Positions 36,279 through 45,186 of a DNA stretch of 64,000 bases are shown in pieces. Both the position numbers and the translations under genes were made by a program. The notes beneath the pieces were generated by a model. It ran no database searches. It was not told where the DNA came from and saw only the letters and a program-made list of their open reading frames with translations. Each line of letters starts with the position of its first letter. Positions within the stretch are counted from its first letter, which is position 1. This stretch comes from Oceanobacillus senegalensis. GTDB lineage: Bacteria > Bacillota > Bacilli > Bacillales > Amphibacillaceae. The stretch lies in NCBI RefSeq assembly GCF_900176885.1, contig NZ_LT839648.1, positions 121,222-185,221 of the forward strand, given 5' to 3'.

Positions 36279-37289
36279 TTAATTCTTTTTAGCTAAATCT
36301 GTACGATTTGGAGCCATAGGAGGCTGTTCAAGCCATTTATTTTTAATCATAATATTAGCTCCGTCCTCTGAAAATTTCTGTATCTCGACTGATAATCTGT
36401 TATACATCCCTCCCAAATCCATCCTAGGACTTTGGGCAATAGCAGTACCATAAAAGCCAATACTCAAAGAAATTAAAGTTGTTGTATAATACATTAATAA
36501 TTTATCAGAAAATGTATAGGCTGTACTTTTGGTTATATCTGCATCCCATGTCATAGGTACGGGGAGATTACCTTCTTTTAATTTTTCACTAAATAATCTA
36601 ATATGCTTTTTTCCAATTTCTATTCCTCTTGTAAGGAATTTCTTGACATCCTTCGATTGGGCAACTTGACTAAATCCAGTTAATAAAGCTGTTCCTAAAG
36701 CATTTCTTTGGATATTAGCATAAAGGTTAGTCACTTCTGTTCCTATTAAAGATCTTTTTTCGCCTAAAATATCCCATATAAAGCCTTGCTTCTTTACAAA
36801 GTCTGCTTCATCGTGAGTGGGAAAGTATGGTGGCCTTATATATAACCCCTTTGATAACAATAAGTCTTTTGCCATCTCGTATAATTCTATGGTCTCTGAT
36901 AGACATTCTTTATAGAAGGCGGTAATGTCTGATCTCACGGCAAAGGATAAGCTAGATCCATATGTTGTAAGTCCTATTGAGCTCATTTGGTGTACAAATG
37001 TTAATGCATAACTGTCAGCGTATAATCTTGGGGCGGTTAAATCAACATCTTCCTCGACTTTTAATCCATGAGGGACTTTATGTTTCTCCTCCGTAAGTAT
37101 CGTATTGATTTTCTTTAAATGTGCTTGAGATAACTTCAAAGAATGCTCAATTACAGTCTTTATTTCTGTATCCTCAGCTTTTTCACGGAAATAGCTTAGC
37201 ATACATACACTTGCACTATCTTGCGTGTATTGATTAAATAGCTGTGTTATTTCCCCTGATGTCAGTTTTACTTGTTTTTCCTGTTCCAC
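36279..37289 (-). CDS. DUF3231 family protein
   Basis: A 336-residue protein made of two DUF3231 repeats of about 165 residues, a ferritin-like helical fold common in spore-forming Bacillaceae. Recognisable pieces are SYFREKAEDTEIKTVIEHSL near the N-terminus and LMYYTTTLISLSIGFYGTAI with MYNRLSVEIQKFSEDGANIM near the C-terminus. No signal peptide. GGAGG lies 8-12 bp before the ATG. Biochemical role unknown; a spore or stress role is possible. Confidence 0.82.
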   Translation of the reverse strand: MEQEKQVKLTSGEITQLFNQYTQDSASVCMLSYFREKAEDTEIKTVIEHSLKLSQAHLKKINTILTEEKHKVPHGLKVEEDVDLTAPRLYADSYALTFVHQMSSIGLTTYGSSLSFAVRSDITAFYKECLSETIELYEMAKDLLLSKGLYIRPPYFPTHDEADFVKKQGFIWDILGEKRSLIGTEVTNLYANIQRNALGTALLTGFSQVAQSKDVKKFLTRGIEIGKKHIRLFSEKLKEGNLPVPMTWDADITKSTAYTFSDKLLMYYTTTLISLSIGFYGTAIAQSPRMDLGGMYNRLSVEIQKFSEDGANIMIKNKWLEQPPMAPNRTDLAKKN

Positions 37290-37492
37290 TTTTAAAAACC
37301 TCCACTATTGAATAACTTCCTTGCTGGTTATTCTTTATCATTAAATGTAATTTATGCGGTATTGAACTTTAGGGACAGTGGGGGTTAATAAAGAATATTG
37401 ATAGTGGGTAAGGTGCTCTCCTAACAGTTTTATTATTTATCCATAATTCTACAAAATGCAATAAGAACTGTCCCAATCCCTACTGAGCATCC

Positions 37493-37559
37493 GGAATCAT
37501 CGTTCGACAACTAAGATTAAAAATTTCCAGGGAAATTGTCGATGTTTTTCAGAAAATGT
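37493..37559 (+). repeat. dispersed 65-bp repeat, copy 1
   Basis: CGTTCGACAA then TTTCCAGGGAAATTGTCGAT and TTTTTCAGAAAATGTA. Copy 2 (38889-38960) reads CGTTCGGCAA, TTTCCCGAGAAATTGTCGAT and TTTTTCTGGAAATGTA. No gene was seen between 37290 and 37555. Confidence 0.6.
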
Positions 37560-37945
37560 ACGAACGTAGCGGTATTGCTGTCATTTATGTAACCGTGCTA
37601 CGGTCTGTTGAAGTGATAGGAAGATTCCTCAAATTGGTAACGTGCACTTTCTCTGGTTACAACAAAACCATATCGAGCAGTGATTGTAGGGCGCTCACCT
37701 ATATTTTCCGGCAAAAAGAGAAAGCGCTTGAAACGTTCATTGAAACAGGGAATGGTTCATTAAATACGAGATTAATGAAAGCGCATTCCGGGATTCCGGT
37801 AGAATATATCTCTCATGAAGAACTGAAAACGAAGCTAAAGAATATGAAAGCAATTATTCGAACAGGGGAAGCGACCCCATTTGCAAATGTCATCTTGCAA
37901 CAGGCGTTATATTTTAAAGGAATTGAGGTGAGTGTAATTGGCTGA
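37556..37945 (+). pseudogene. rbsD: rbsD (D-ribose pyranase) remnant
   Basis: From about 37726 the frame reads [16 protein letters not shown] and [20 protein letters not shown], matching the C-terminal half of RbsD, including the conserved RTGE-xTP-AN segment. The N-terminal half is unrelated sequence running into the upstream repeat. It is directly followed by an rbsA relic, as in a normal ribose operon. A deletion of the rbsD 5' end is the best reading. Confidence 0.75.
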
Positions 37946-38334
37946 AATACCTATTATAGAAATGAGCCAAATTAGCAAATCATTTTCCGGTAACCAAGTA
38001 CTAAAAGATGTGGATTTCGACTTTCGAAAATATCGTGAAAATGATGGTGGACCGTGAGCTTGGTGAACGTTACCATGAGAAAAATAACGCGATTGGTGAT
38101 GTCCTATTTGAGGTAGACAATCTGGCATCCAAAGGGGGCTTTCAAAATGTTAGCTTTAAGGTCAAACAAGGGGAAATACTTGGTGTAGCTGGATTAATGG
38201 GGGCAGGACGAACAGAAGTAATGGAAACCATATTCGACTATCGTAAAAAGCAAAGTGGATCAGTCAATTTTTCAAAAATAAATCTTACCAAAAAAGGAAA
38301 GTGTTCAACTTGTAAGCGTTTGCATTCATTGTAA
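37938..38334 (+). pseudogene. rbsA: rbsA (ribose ABC transporter ATPase) remnant
   Basis: A TTG at 37938 starts IIEMSQISKSFSGNQVLKDV, the RbsA N-terminus, but the frame stops at 38054-38056 and the first Walker A is missing. Another frame resumes VDRELGERYHEKNNAIGD, then FKVKQGEILGVAGLMGAGRT, the linker and second ABC domain, and ends at SGSVNF. So most of the first ATPase domain and nearly all of the second are lost. Confidence 0.85.
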
Positions 38335-38429
38335 AACGTTTTTCTCATTTTGTAAAATCAGTACAAGTGATAGGAACTATCTTAATAACCTCTACATACT
38401 CCGAAAGTTAGAACTTATTATTGGGGGGG

Positions 38430-38530
38430 GGGTGGACGTCCTATACGGGGAAAAATGATGTATATAGCACTGTCTCGGTTGTCTGTGAAATCTTAGTTAT
38501 TTTGAGAACTGTTTATCATATTTCTTGCAA
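38430..38530 (+). repeat. local repeat, copy 1
   Basis: GGTGGACG, GGGGAAAAATG and GTATATAGCACTGTCTC followed by TCTGTGA and ACTGTTTATCATA. The same string order recurs at 39298-39418. It includes an unusual run of eleven G residues near 38432-38442. Confidence 0.6.
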
Positions 38531-38534
38531 GGGT

Positions 38535-38593
38535 AGAGGGAAGAAGGGGAAGGTTATTGGCACCAGATAAAGTAACCTGGCACCGCGTCCCTC
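38535..38593. repeat. GGGAC-type dispersed hairpin
   Basis: GAGGGAAGAAGGGGAAGGTT ... AACCTGGCACCGCGTCCCTC. It resembles the element at 42428-42497, including the GGTTATTGGC/GGTCATTGGC string. Confidence 0.55.
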
Positions 38594-38622
38594 GATTGAA
38601 GTACCCCCTCTGTCTCTAGCCT

Positions 38623-38778
38623 TTAAATTTTTGGTTCAAATGTTTTGCAGTCTGTTTCCTCACTATTGGCTGCCTTTTTTCCCTTATGACTAACTACATA
38701 TATAGATTTAGCATGACATTTATTCCCGGGTCCCCAATACTTACAGCTATTAACTTCACATAGAACATCTTGAGCCAT
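38623..38778 (-). CDS. DUF1540 domain protein
   Basis: A 51-residue cysteine-rich protein on the minus strand. ATAGAGGAGGTGAGATACG precedes ATG 38778. The sequence MAQDVLCEVNSCKYWGPGNK, then CHAKSIYVVSHKGKK and ETDCKTFEPK, matches the DUF1540 pattern C-x4-C-x8-C-...-C (C7, C12, C21, C44). Such proteins probably bind a metal. Common in sporulating Bacillaceae. Function unknown. Too short to be picked by length-limited ORF calls. Confidence 0.92.
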   Translation of the reverse strand: MAQDVLCEVNSCKYWGPGNKCHAKSIYVVSHKGKKAANSEETDCKTFEPKI

Positions 38779-38888
38779 CGTATCTCACCTCCTCTATAAT
38801 ATCATTCACTAATATAAAATTTTTGATACAGGGTGGATAAGTGGAAGAGGTAAGAGTGAGTTTCCCCCATGCTATTTGCTGCTTCACT

Positions 38889-38960
38889 TATGCTCCACCC
38901 AGCGTTCGGCAAAAAGAATGAATATTTCCCGAGAAATTGTCGATATTTTTCTGGAAATGT
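38889..38960 (+). repeat. dispersed 65-bp repeat, copy 2
   Basis: Same as 37493-37559: CGTTCGGCAA, TTTCCCGAGAAATTGTCGAT, TTTTTCTGGAAATGTA. Between 38961 and 39297 nothing intact was seen; a minus-strand frame at 39041-39235 (SFLQPVNHVIESRKSSFRCF) might be an IS transposase tail. Confidence 0.6.
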
Positions 38961-39297
38961 AATAATATCTTCCTAACTCCTTTTGGGGTGCACTACAAAC
39001 ATGTCCCATTGATTCTGAATTACATAGTTACAGGATTTATTTATGAACTCAGCGGATTCACATGCTTTTTCAACCGATCATTTACATAAGATGTTTCCAA
39101 CCTAGCACCTACACTAATATTATTTCTAGTCACTTTTATTTTTTTGATGAAACATCTAAAACTGGATTTTCTACTCTCTATCACGTGATTAACTGGCTGT
39201 AAGAAACTTAGCGAGAAGAATTCGAGATACCTCAAAAATATTTGGTGGGAGTCAGGCAGTTAGGTAAACTCCTGATTGGAGATTCACATTAGTATTA

Positions 39298-39418
39298 GGA
39301 GGATGGACGATTCCAATATGGGGAAAAAATGGATGTATGTAGCACTGTCTCCATCGTCTGTGAGATTTAGATGATGGTTACCGTTAGTAACCGTAATTGA
39401 AAGAACCGTTTATCATAG
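39298..39418 (+). repeat. local repeat, copy 2
   Basis: GGATGGACG, GGGGAAAAAATGG, GTATGTAGCACTGTCTC, TCTGTGAGAT and ACCGTTTATCATA parallel 38430-38530. Its right end runs straight into the tenA fragment copy. Confidence 0.6.
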
Positions 39419-39505
39419 CAAAAGAATATGAACTAGTATTCTGGGAGATGTCATATACCTCTGAAAAATGATTGGTCGAAAAGGTACGACGTCTATTAAG
39501 TATGA
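39411..39505 (+). pseudogene. duplicated 3' end of tenA
   Basis: ATCATAGCAAAAGAATATGA, then TATTCTGGGAGATGTCATA and CGAAAAGG...CGTCTATT align with the tenA tail at 42329-42438 over about 95 bp. The copy reads FIIAKEYELVFWEMSYTSEK and then a stop. Only the last 30 codons are present, followed by the same GGGAC-type hairpin that follows the real tenA. Confidence 0.85.
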
Positions 39506-39540
39506 GGGACACGGGGTCAATGCACCTGACCCCGCGTCCC
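39506..39540. repeat. GGGAC-type dispersed hairpin
   Basis: GGGACACGGGGTCA ... TGACCCCGCGTCCC; the CGGGGTCA/TGACCCCG arms pair perfectly. It lies just past the convergent transporter stop at 39551 and may act as terminator. Confidence 0.7.
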
Positions 39541-39550
39541 ACGCCTTTAC

Positions 39551-41026
39551 TTATTCTTCATTATTAAGATTATCTTTTCTTTCTGTAATTTCACTTTTTT
39601 CCTCTCTCCACCATAAAGCTTCTTCAGGATTCTCTAAAATACCCTTGATTTCATGCTTTTCCTCTACAGCAGGCGGCTGACCTCTGAGTGATTTCCCCGA
39701 AGTTTCAACAACAAAAAATGCAACAATAATGATGCCGAGAATGGAAGCAAAGATAATATAGTACGCTGGAACCATCCTGCTCATTGTTGCACTGATTAAC
39801 CATGAAACAACCAATGGAGCAGTACCACCAAATACGGATGTAGCTATATTATACGTAATGGCCAATGATCCATATCGTACTTCCGTAAAATAGAGTGAAG
39901 GCAATAATGATGGCATGACACCCTGAAAAGATGCAAGCAAAGCACCCAATATCATTAAACCAAAGAAGACCAGCCAATTATTACCGCTTCCAATTAATAA
40001 AAAGGACGGGACTGACAAAATAATCATACCAATTAAACCAAACATAATAACCCGCTTATTTCCAATCCTGTCACTAAAATACCCTGCCATTAAGACAAAT
40101 GGAATCATAATGACCATTACAACCAATATTAGTAACAGTCCCTTTGTATCCCCATAACCAAGTACAGCATTTAAATGGGAAGGCATATAAGTTAAAATCA
40201 CGTAGTAGACAGTATTATAAAAAGAAACTAACCCTAAACCAATGAGTAATGACCTGCGATGATATACGAAAATATTTTTTAGGGATGCTGTTGGTTTATT
40301 ATCGTCCTCTTCTTCCGTATCTTTGGATTCAAAAGCTGGTGTTTCTTCCAAATTGTTACGGAGATAAAGTCCAATGATCCCAATAGGTGCAGCTATGATG
40401 AATGGGATTCGCCATCCCCACTCATGCATGGTTTCCGATCCTAGTACAAATGTTAATAGTGTAACAATTCCCGCACCAGTAATGTACCCCACTAAAGTAC
40501 CTACCTCAAGGCCGCTCGATAAAAATCCACGTTTCTTATCAGCCGTTGACTCTGCAATGAAAGTCATTGCACCAGAATACTCTCCACCTGCCGAAAAACC
40601 CTGAACTAATCTAGCAACAAGCAATAATATAGGTGCGGCTATGCCAATTGAAGAATAGGTAGGAAGCAGGCCAATACAAAGTGTGGCAATCGCCATAATG
40701 ATTAACGTAATAGCCAGTACTTTTTTTCGTCCTATACGGTCACCCAGCATTCCAAAAAACAATCCACCAAATGGGCGAACTAAGAAGGCAACTGCAAATG
40801 TAGCAAAACTGAACACTAATTGTAATGGACCACTGAACTCAGGGAAAAACAATGCACCCAGAACAACAGCGAGATAGGAATAAATACCAAAATCAAACCA
40901 TTCCATTGCGTTACCAATTGCCGTTGCCACAACTGATTTCTTCGCTAATTGTGTGTCAACAACTGTTATATCATCCTTATTTAGGCGTTGCACTTTATTT
41001 TTTCGTTGTTTTTTCTTTTTAGCCAA
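39551..41026 (-). CDS. MFS transporter, metabolite:H+ symporter (MHS) type
   Basis: A 491-residue, 12-TM transporter. GNAMEWFDFGIYSYLAVVLG in helix 1, RPFGGLFFGMLGDRIGRKKV in loop 2-3 and GFSAGGEYSGAMTFIAEST in helix 5 are hallmarks of the MHS family (ProP, ShiA, citrate or osmolyte carriers). Both termini are hydrophilic; the basic N-terminus has KKKKQRKNK. Start ATG 41026 follows GAGAGGAGAA. Substrate may be an osmolyte such as proline or betaine; not determined. Single gene. Confidence 0.88.
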   Translation of the reverse strand: MAKKKKQRKNKVQRLNKDDITVVDTQLAKKSVVATAIGNAMEWFDFGIYSYLAVVLGALFFPEFSGPLQLVFSFATFAVAFLVRPFGGLFFGMLGDRIGRKKVLAITLIIMAIATLCIGLLPTYSSIGIAAPILLLVARLVQGFSAGGEYSGAMTFIAESTADKKRGFLSSGLEVGTLVGYITGAGIVTLLTFVLGSETMHEWGWRIPFIIAAPIGIIGLYLRNNLEETPAFESKDTEEEDDNKPTASLKNIFVYHRRSLLIGLGLVSFYNTVYYVILTYMPSHLNAVLGYGDTKGLLLILVVMVIMIPFVLMAGYFSDRIGNKRVIMFGLIGMIILSVPSFLLIGSGNNWLVFFGLMILGALLASFQGVMPSLLPSLYFTEVRYGSLAITYNIATSVFGGTAPLVVSWLISATMSRMVPAYYIIFASILGIIIVAFFVVETSGKSLRGQPPAVEEKHEIKGILENPEEALWWREEKSEITERKDNLNNEE

Positions 41027-41530
41027 CTAATTTTCTCCTCTCAACTATTCCTTATTTAATCCTGACTCGTTGAAATGTATATTAATTTTTTGTATTAGAC
41101 ACCACCATATACCCAACAATTGTTGTTATTTCCATTTTTATTCGGTCACTAAAATCACTTTTATTTTTTGAAAAGCCTGTTTACCGTATCGACATGAAGA
41201 AAACCCCACCACCGCTGATTTATTTTCAAAACAACAGTAGGGGAAAAGGAGAAAAATGTCAATTATTTTGATAATTTATTTAAAATTAATTTTTAAGTAA
41301 ATACCGTTACAATGGGGGTTATCGCATTATCCATTAAATTTTATAAAAAACATTCACAAATACTTTTGATGTTCCCCCAAAAAGTTAGGATTTTATATTA
41401 AGCTGATTATCGACTTCTAGCGTTTCATCTAATGTGACTATTTCGAGAAAATCTTGACACCAACACCTGTCTTTGGTCCCTTGAAAATATTGGTAGGTAT
41501 GTTATGGTAAATTTGTAAAATTAAATACGT

Positions 41531-41620
41531 TTCTGCTAGGGGTGCCTGTAGGCTGAGACAAGATGGATTTCTTGATCCCTTTGAACCTGATCTGGTTAAT
41601 ACCAGCGGAGGGAAGTGGAA
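41531..41620 (+). ncRNA. TPP riboswitch (THI box)
   Basis: The canonical pieces occur in order: CTAGGGGTGCCTG, GGCTGAGA, GATCCCTTTGAACCTGATCTG, GGTTAATACCAGCG, GGAGGGAAGTGG. It lies 117 bp upstream of the tenA start and senses thiamine pyrophosphate. Gene-free 41027-41530 upstream is AT-rich and contains the promoter. Confidence 0.97.
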
Positions 41621-41693
41621 GAGCGCTGATGCTATCATGGAATAGAACCAATAAAGACTATTCGAATAATAGTTGAACAAGGCGTGTATCCAT

Positions 41694-41730
41694 TTCCTCC
41701 TCCATAGACGGAAACGAAAAAAGGGGAGGA
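41694..41730 (+). promoter_or_regulatory. ribosome-site sequestering hairpin of tenA
   Basis: TTCCTCCTCC (41694-41703) can pair with the tenA ribosome site GGGGAGGA (41723-41730) plus the next A. This is the probable off-state expression platform, so control would be translational. Inferred from pairing only. Confidence 0.6.
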
Positions 41731-41736
41731 ATTTTT

Positions 41737-42426
41737 TTGCGTTTTACAGAAGAATTAAAAGAAGCAACCAAAGATAGCTGGGAGCTGAGCATGAACCATC
41801 CGTTTGTTCAAGGTATTGTCAAAGGTGACTTACCACTGGAAACATTTAAAAACTACATTTTGCAGGACATCTATTATTTAAAGCATTACGGGAAAGTGCA
41901 TGCTTTTGCAGCAGCACATGCCGATGATTTTCACGTTTCAGCAACTCTTGCAGAAAAAGCGAAAAAGACTGCTGAAGCAGAATTGACGGTGCATAAGGAG
42001 CATGCCGAAATTTTAGGGATTTCGGAGGAAGAAGTGGAGAATTTCCAACCGGCACCAACGGCCTATGCTTATACATCCCATTTATATCGGGCCGCATTAT
42101 CGGGAAGTCTACCTCAGATTGTCGCTGCCATGCTTCCATGTTATTGGCTATATGCGGACATTGGTAGGAAATATAAGGATGCTAAACCTGGAGAAAAAAT
42201 CTATCAAAACTGGCTGAATATGTATGCTAGTGAGCCGTTCCAGGAATCTACACAGGAAATGATTGATCTGCTCGATAACTTGGCAGACCAGTCCAGCGCG
42301 GCAGAAAGAGAGAAAATCAAAGAGCAGTTTGTGATAGCAAAAGAATATGAACTAGCATTCTGGGAGATGTCCTATACCTTTGAAACATGGTTGTCGAAAA
42401 AGGAACATGTAGAAACGTCTATTTAG
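41737..42426 (+). CDS. tenA: thiaminase II / aminopyrimidine aminohydrolase TenA
   Basis: A 229-residue TenA protein that salvages the thiamine pyrimidine (releases HMP). LRFTEELKEATKDSWELSMN and HPFVQGIVKGDLPLETFKNYILQDIYYL near the N-terminus, PCYWLYADIG with the catalytic Cys in the middle, and YELAFWEMSYTFE at the C-terminus are typical. TTG 41737 follows AGGGGAGGA. It is under a TPP riboswitch and has no other thiamine gene in its transcript, so it probably acts alone in salvage. A copy of its last 30 codons lies at 39411-39505. Confidence 0.95.
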   Translation: MRFTEELKEATKDSWELSMNHPFVQGIVKGDLPLETFKNYILQDIYYLKHYGKVHAFAAAHADDFHVSATLAEKAKKTAEAELTVHKEHAEILGISEEEVENFQPAPTAYAYTSHLYRAALSGSLPQIVAAMLPCYWLYADIGRKYKDAKPGEKIYQNWLNMYASEPFQESTQEMIDLLDNLADQSSAAEREKIKEQFVIAKEYELAFWEMSYTFETWLSKKEHVETSI

Positions 42427-42427
42427 T

Positions 42428-42497
42428 GTGAGGGGGCAGAGGGACGAGGGGAAAGGTCATTGGCTTTGGGTCAAGGAACCTGAACCTGCGTCCCGCT
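42428..42497. repeat. GGGAC-type dispersed hairpin
   Basis: GAGGGACGAGGGGAAAGGTC ... AACCTGAACCTGCGTCCCGC. It lies between the convergent tenA and tatC genes and overlaps the tatC 3' end; the last dozen codons of tatC are encoded in it. Confidence 0.65.
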
Positions 42498-43212
42498 TTT
42501 TCATTACGATTTTGGATAAATGGATGCTGACTTCATATAGCAGTATTAGCGGTAGGGAAACGATAATCGGCATAATAAAATCTGGTGGCGTTAGCATCGT
42601 GCAGATGATGATTAAGATAAAATAAGCGTATTTTCTTATTTTTATCATATAATCCGGTGTCAGAATTCCAAGCGTGGTTAAGAACATCGTGATGACTGGC
42701 AATTCGAATAAAATAGCGAATGGTAGGGTAATCCGGAATAAAAAAGTAAAATATCCTCCCACGGTTAACATTACCTTAAATAAGCCCCCTGAAAACGATA
42801 GAATAAAAGGAAAAATCAGGTGTATAAACATCGTATAGCCAAATGCGAGACCTCCAAGAAATAATAGAAATAGAAAAGGGATATAGGACAGTGAAATTTT
42901 TCGTTCATGGGCGGTGAGAGCTGGTTTAACAAATGCCCATATCTCATAGGCGAGTACAGGAATGATTCCAGCAATAGCGACTAATCCCGCCATTCGAAAA
43001 TAAATCCAGATAATTTCGGATGGACTGATAACCATTAATTCCATATCAATATCATCCATAAAAAAAGCATAAAGATCCTCTACAAAAATAAATCCAGCGA
43101 TAAAAAACAGTATGAATAAGCTGAATGTAACGATGAGACGATTTCGTAATTCCGTTAAGTGTCCGACCACATCCATCTCATTCATCTTCTTAGAACCCCA
43201 CTTTAACTTCAT
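42457..43212 (-). CDS. tatC: twin-arginine translocase subunit TatC
   Basis: A 251-residue TatC with six TM segments. HLTELRNRLIVTFSLF at the N-terminus and FVKPALTAHERK in the following loop, then FAFGYTMFIHLIFPFIL and TPPDFIMPIIVSLPLILLYE, match the family. It recognises twin-Arg signal peptides. The C-terminal DAGSGSLTQSQ lies inside a dispersed repeat and is not typical TatC sequence. ATG 43212 or 43185 can start it. TatA is encoded 100 bp upstream on the same strand; the PhoX substrate is divergent. Confidence 0.95.
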   Translation of the reverse strand: MKLKWGSKKMNEMDVVGHLTELRNRLIVTFSLFILFFIAGFIFVEDLYAFFMDDIDMELMVISPSEIIWIYFRMAGLVAIAGIIPVLAYEIWAFVKPALTAHERKISLSYIPFLFLLFLGGLAFGYTMFIHLIFPFILSFSGGLFKVMLTVGGYFTFLFRITLPFAILFELPVITMFLTTLGILTPDYMIKIRKYAYFILIIICTMLTPPDFIMPIIVSLPLILLYEVSIHLSKIVMKKRDAGSGSLTQSQ

Positions 43213-43312
43213 TGTTTAATTCCACATCCTTTCCTATTCATAAAGGAAGATGTAAGGTTGCCCCTACATCTTATAATCATGAGATATTTTTGACGGCGTA
43301 AATGTTATAGTA

Positions 43313-43522
43313 TCAGGTATTTTTCTCTACCTTATCCGTCTGCGGTTTATTGTCCTCTACCTCCTCCTTTGTTAGGTCATCCGCAGCACTTTTAAATTCC
43401 TTTAGTGTTTGTCCAGTCGCCTTGCCAATTTCCGGTAGCTTCTTTGGTCCGAAAATAACTAAGGCAATGATTAAAATTAAAATTAATCCTGGAATGCCTA
43501 TCGTTGCCAATATATTCACCAT
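43313..43522 (-). CDS. tatA: Tat translocase subunit TatA
   Basis: A 69-residue TatA: one N-terminal TM ([20 protein letters not shown]), the [20 protein letters not shown] hinge and amphipathic helix, then an acidic tail. It forms the protein-conducting part with TatC, next downstream. TatA-TatC next to a Tat-dependent phosphatase parallels the TatAd-TatCd-PhoD arrangement of B. subtilis. Confidence 0.95.
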   Translation of the reverse strand: MVNILATIGIPGLILILIIALVIFGPKKLPEIGKATGQTLKEFKSAADDLTKEEVEDNKPQTDKVEKNT

Positions 43523-43740
43523 CCTTTTAAACTGTACTGACTATAGATGAAAGGAAGTATCATCCATTTCTAAACGTATTCTAACATGATTTTCTAGTAA
43601 ATTTATCGACCATTACTAGAATTTAACAAATATTTACAGTCTATTATTATTACCTTAACTTTCCATTGTTAGTCTAATAATAGAGGTTCATAGAATACAC
43701 CATGAATTGCCCCGATGGAAATGTAAAGGAGGAGTCTTCA

Positions 43741-45186
43741 ATGGATAACAAATCAAATATGGACAGACGTCATTTTTTAAAGGTTAGTGGGATTTCAGCG
43801 GCGACATTAGCGTTGGGAGCTACGGGAGTCCTTTCCTTAAGTGGAAATGGAAATAAAGCATTGGCAGCATCTGCTAAAGGAAAGGGATCATTTGGTGGAT
43901 ATGGTCCACTGGCAAAAGACCCTGGTGGCGTGATGAATCTACCAAAAGGCTTTCAGTATCGAATTATCTCTGAGGAAGGCAAGAAGCTATCGGATGGTCG
44001 GCCTATTCCAGGTATGTTTGATGGGATGGCAGCATTTCAGGGAAAAAATAATACAACGGTTCTTGTGCGTAACCATGAATTGACTGGAAGTACAGACAAC
44101 CCAGTAATAGGAAAAAATCCATACGATAAAGAGAATACTGGCGGAACAACAGCGCTGATTGTTGGGGCGAATCGTCGAGTACACAAGGAATATGTAACAT
44201 CTGCAGGTACGATTCGTAACTGTGCGGGTGGAGGAACACCTTGGGGAACGTGGATTACGTGTGAGGAAACACGAGAAACCGGACATGGCTATGTTTTTGA
44301 AGTCGACCCGCATGATCCGGAAAACAATTTATCCAGAACGCCTATCCGAGAAATGGGTTCCTTCTCCCATGAGGCGGTGGATGTGGATCCTGCAACAGGT
44401 ATTGTCTATTTGACTGAAGACGATGGTCCAGAAAGCTATTTCTATCGTTTTCTTCCAAATGACCGAAGCCAAAAAATTGGTTCCCTTCATAAGGGTGGAG
44501 TACTACAAGCTGCGGCGTTTGAAGAAATGAGCTCCAACCAAATGAGTGACTATTACACTGGTAATCGATATGGTGTGGTTTGGAAGGATGTAGACCCGGA
44601 AAAGCCAACATTAGATGCACGAAATAAAGGGTGTATTCAATTTTCACGTCTGGAAGGCTGTCATTTTGTAAATGGGGTATTCTGGTTTTCGGATACGGAT
44701 GCAGGTGAAAAGGAATTAGGGCGAATTTATCGTTATATTCCAGCTACTAATACATTGGAAATCTTTTATGAATCCACGACAACCAATGACCTCGAGGCCC
44801 CAGATAATGTCACCGTCACACCATGGGGAGATTTATGGATTGTGGAAGATGGTCCTGGTACCGATCGAATTATTGGATTAACACCAGAAGGAGAAACCTA
44901 TGTCTTTGCTGAAAATGTACTGAATAACTCAGAACTAGCCGGGCCAACCTTTTCTCCGGATGGGAAAACTTTATTTGTAAACATCCAATCACCTGGAATC
45001 ACACTAGCCATCTGGGGACCTTTCGCACGTAGGAATGCAGCAAGAGGCCGTATGATGGGACATGCAGCACCGCCTGAAATTTACGGACCAAAAATTTCCG
45101 ACAGCCTTGCTACTTATGCAGAGGTACAAGGAATCTCCACACTAGAAGCTGCCGCATTACAGCGACATGGCATGCCAATTGTGTAA
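43741..45186 (+). CDS. PhoX-family (DUF839) Tat-exported phosphatase-like protein
   Basis: A 481-residue secreted protein. Start 43741 follows AAAGGAGGAG; the longer frame from 43702 is untranslated. The twin-Arg signal is MDRRHFLKVSGISAATLALG, then a processing site near KALAAS. The mature protein has the PhoX/DUF839 motif series: VRNHELTGSTDN, GGTTALIVG, WGTWITCEETRETGHGYVFE, FSHEAVDVDPATGIVYLTED and DNVTVTPWGDLWIVEDGPG. PhoX enzymes are Ca/Fe-dependent alkaline phosphatases. Located divergently from tatAC, which probably export it. Confidence 0.88.
   Translation: MDNKSNMDRRHFLKVSGISAATLALGATGVLSLSGNGNKALAASAKGKGSFGGYGPLAKDPGGVMNLPKGFQYRIISEEGKKLSDGRPIPGMFDGMAAFQGKNNTTVLVRNHELTGSTDNPVIGKNPYDKENTGGTTALIVGANRRVHKEYVTSAGTIRNCAGGGTPWGTWITCEETRETGHGYVFEVDPHDPENNLSRTPIREMGSFSHEAVDVDPATGIVYLTEDDGPESYFYRFLPNDRSQKIGSLHKGGVLQAAAFEEMSSNQMSDYYTGNRYGVVWKDVDPEKPTLDARNKGCIQFSRLEGCHFVNGVFWFSDTDAGEKELGRIYRYIPATNTLEIFYESTTTNDLEAPDNVTVTPWGDLWIVEDGPGTDRIIGLTPEGETYVFAENVLNNSELAGPTFSPDGKTLFVNIQSPGITLAIWGPFARRNAARGRMMGHAAPPEIYGPKISDSLATYAEVQGISTLEAAALQRHGMPIV

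Noticed and set aside
37493-38960. CRISPR array
   Set aside because: Only two copies of each repeat, 0.8-1.4 kb apart, without regular spacers.
39041-39235. Minus-strand frame with PVNHVIESRKSSFRC, possible IS transposase tail
   Set aside because: Too short to assign and no matching ends seen; noted only as possible relic.
43987-44313. Minus-strand frames inside the PhoX gene
   Set aside because: Cys/Ser-rich shadows of a well-supported coding region.
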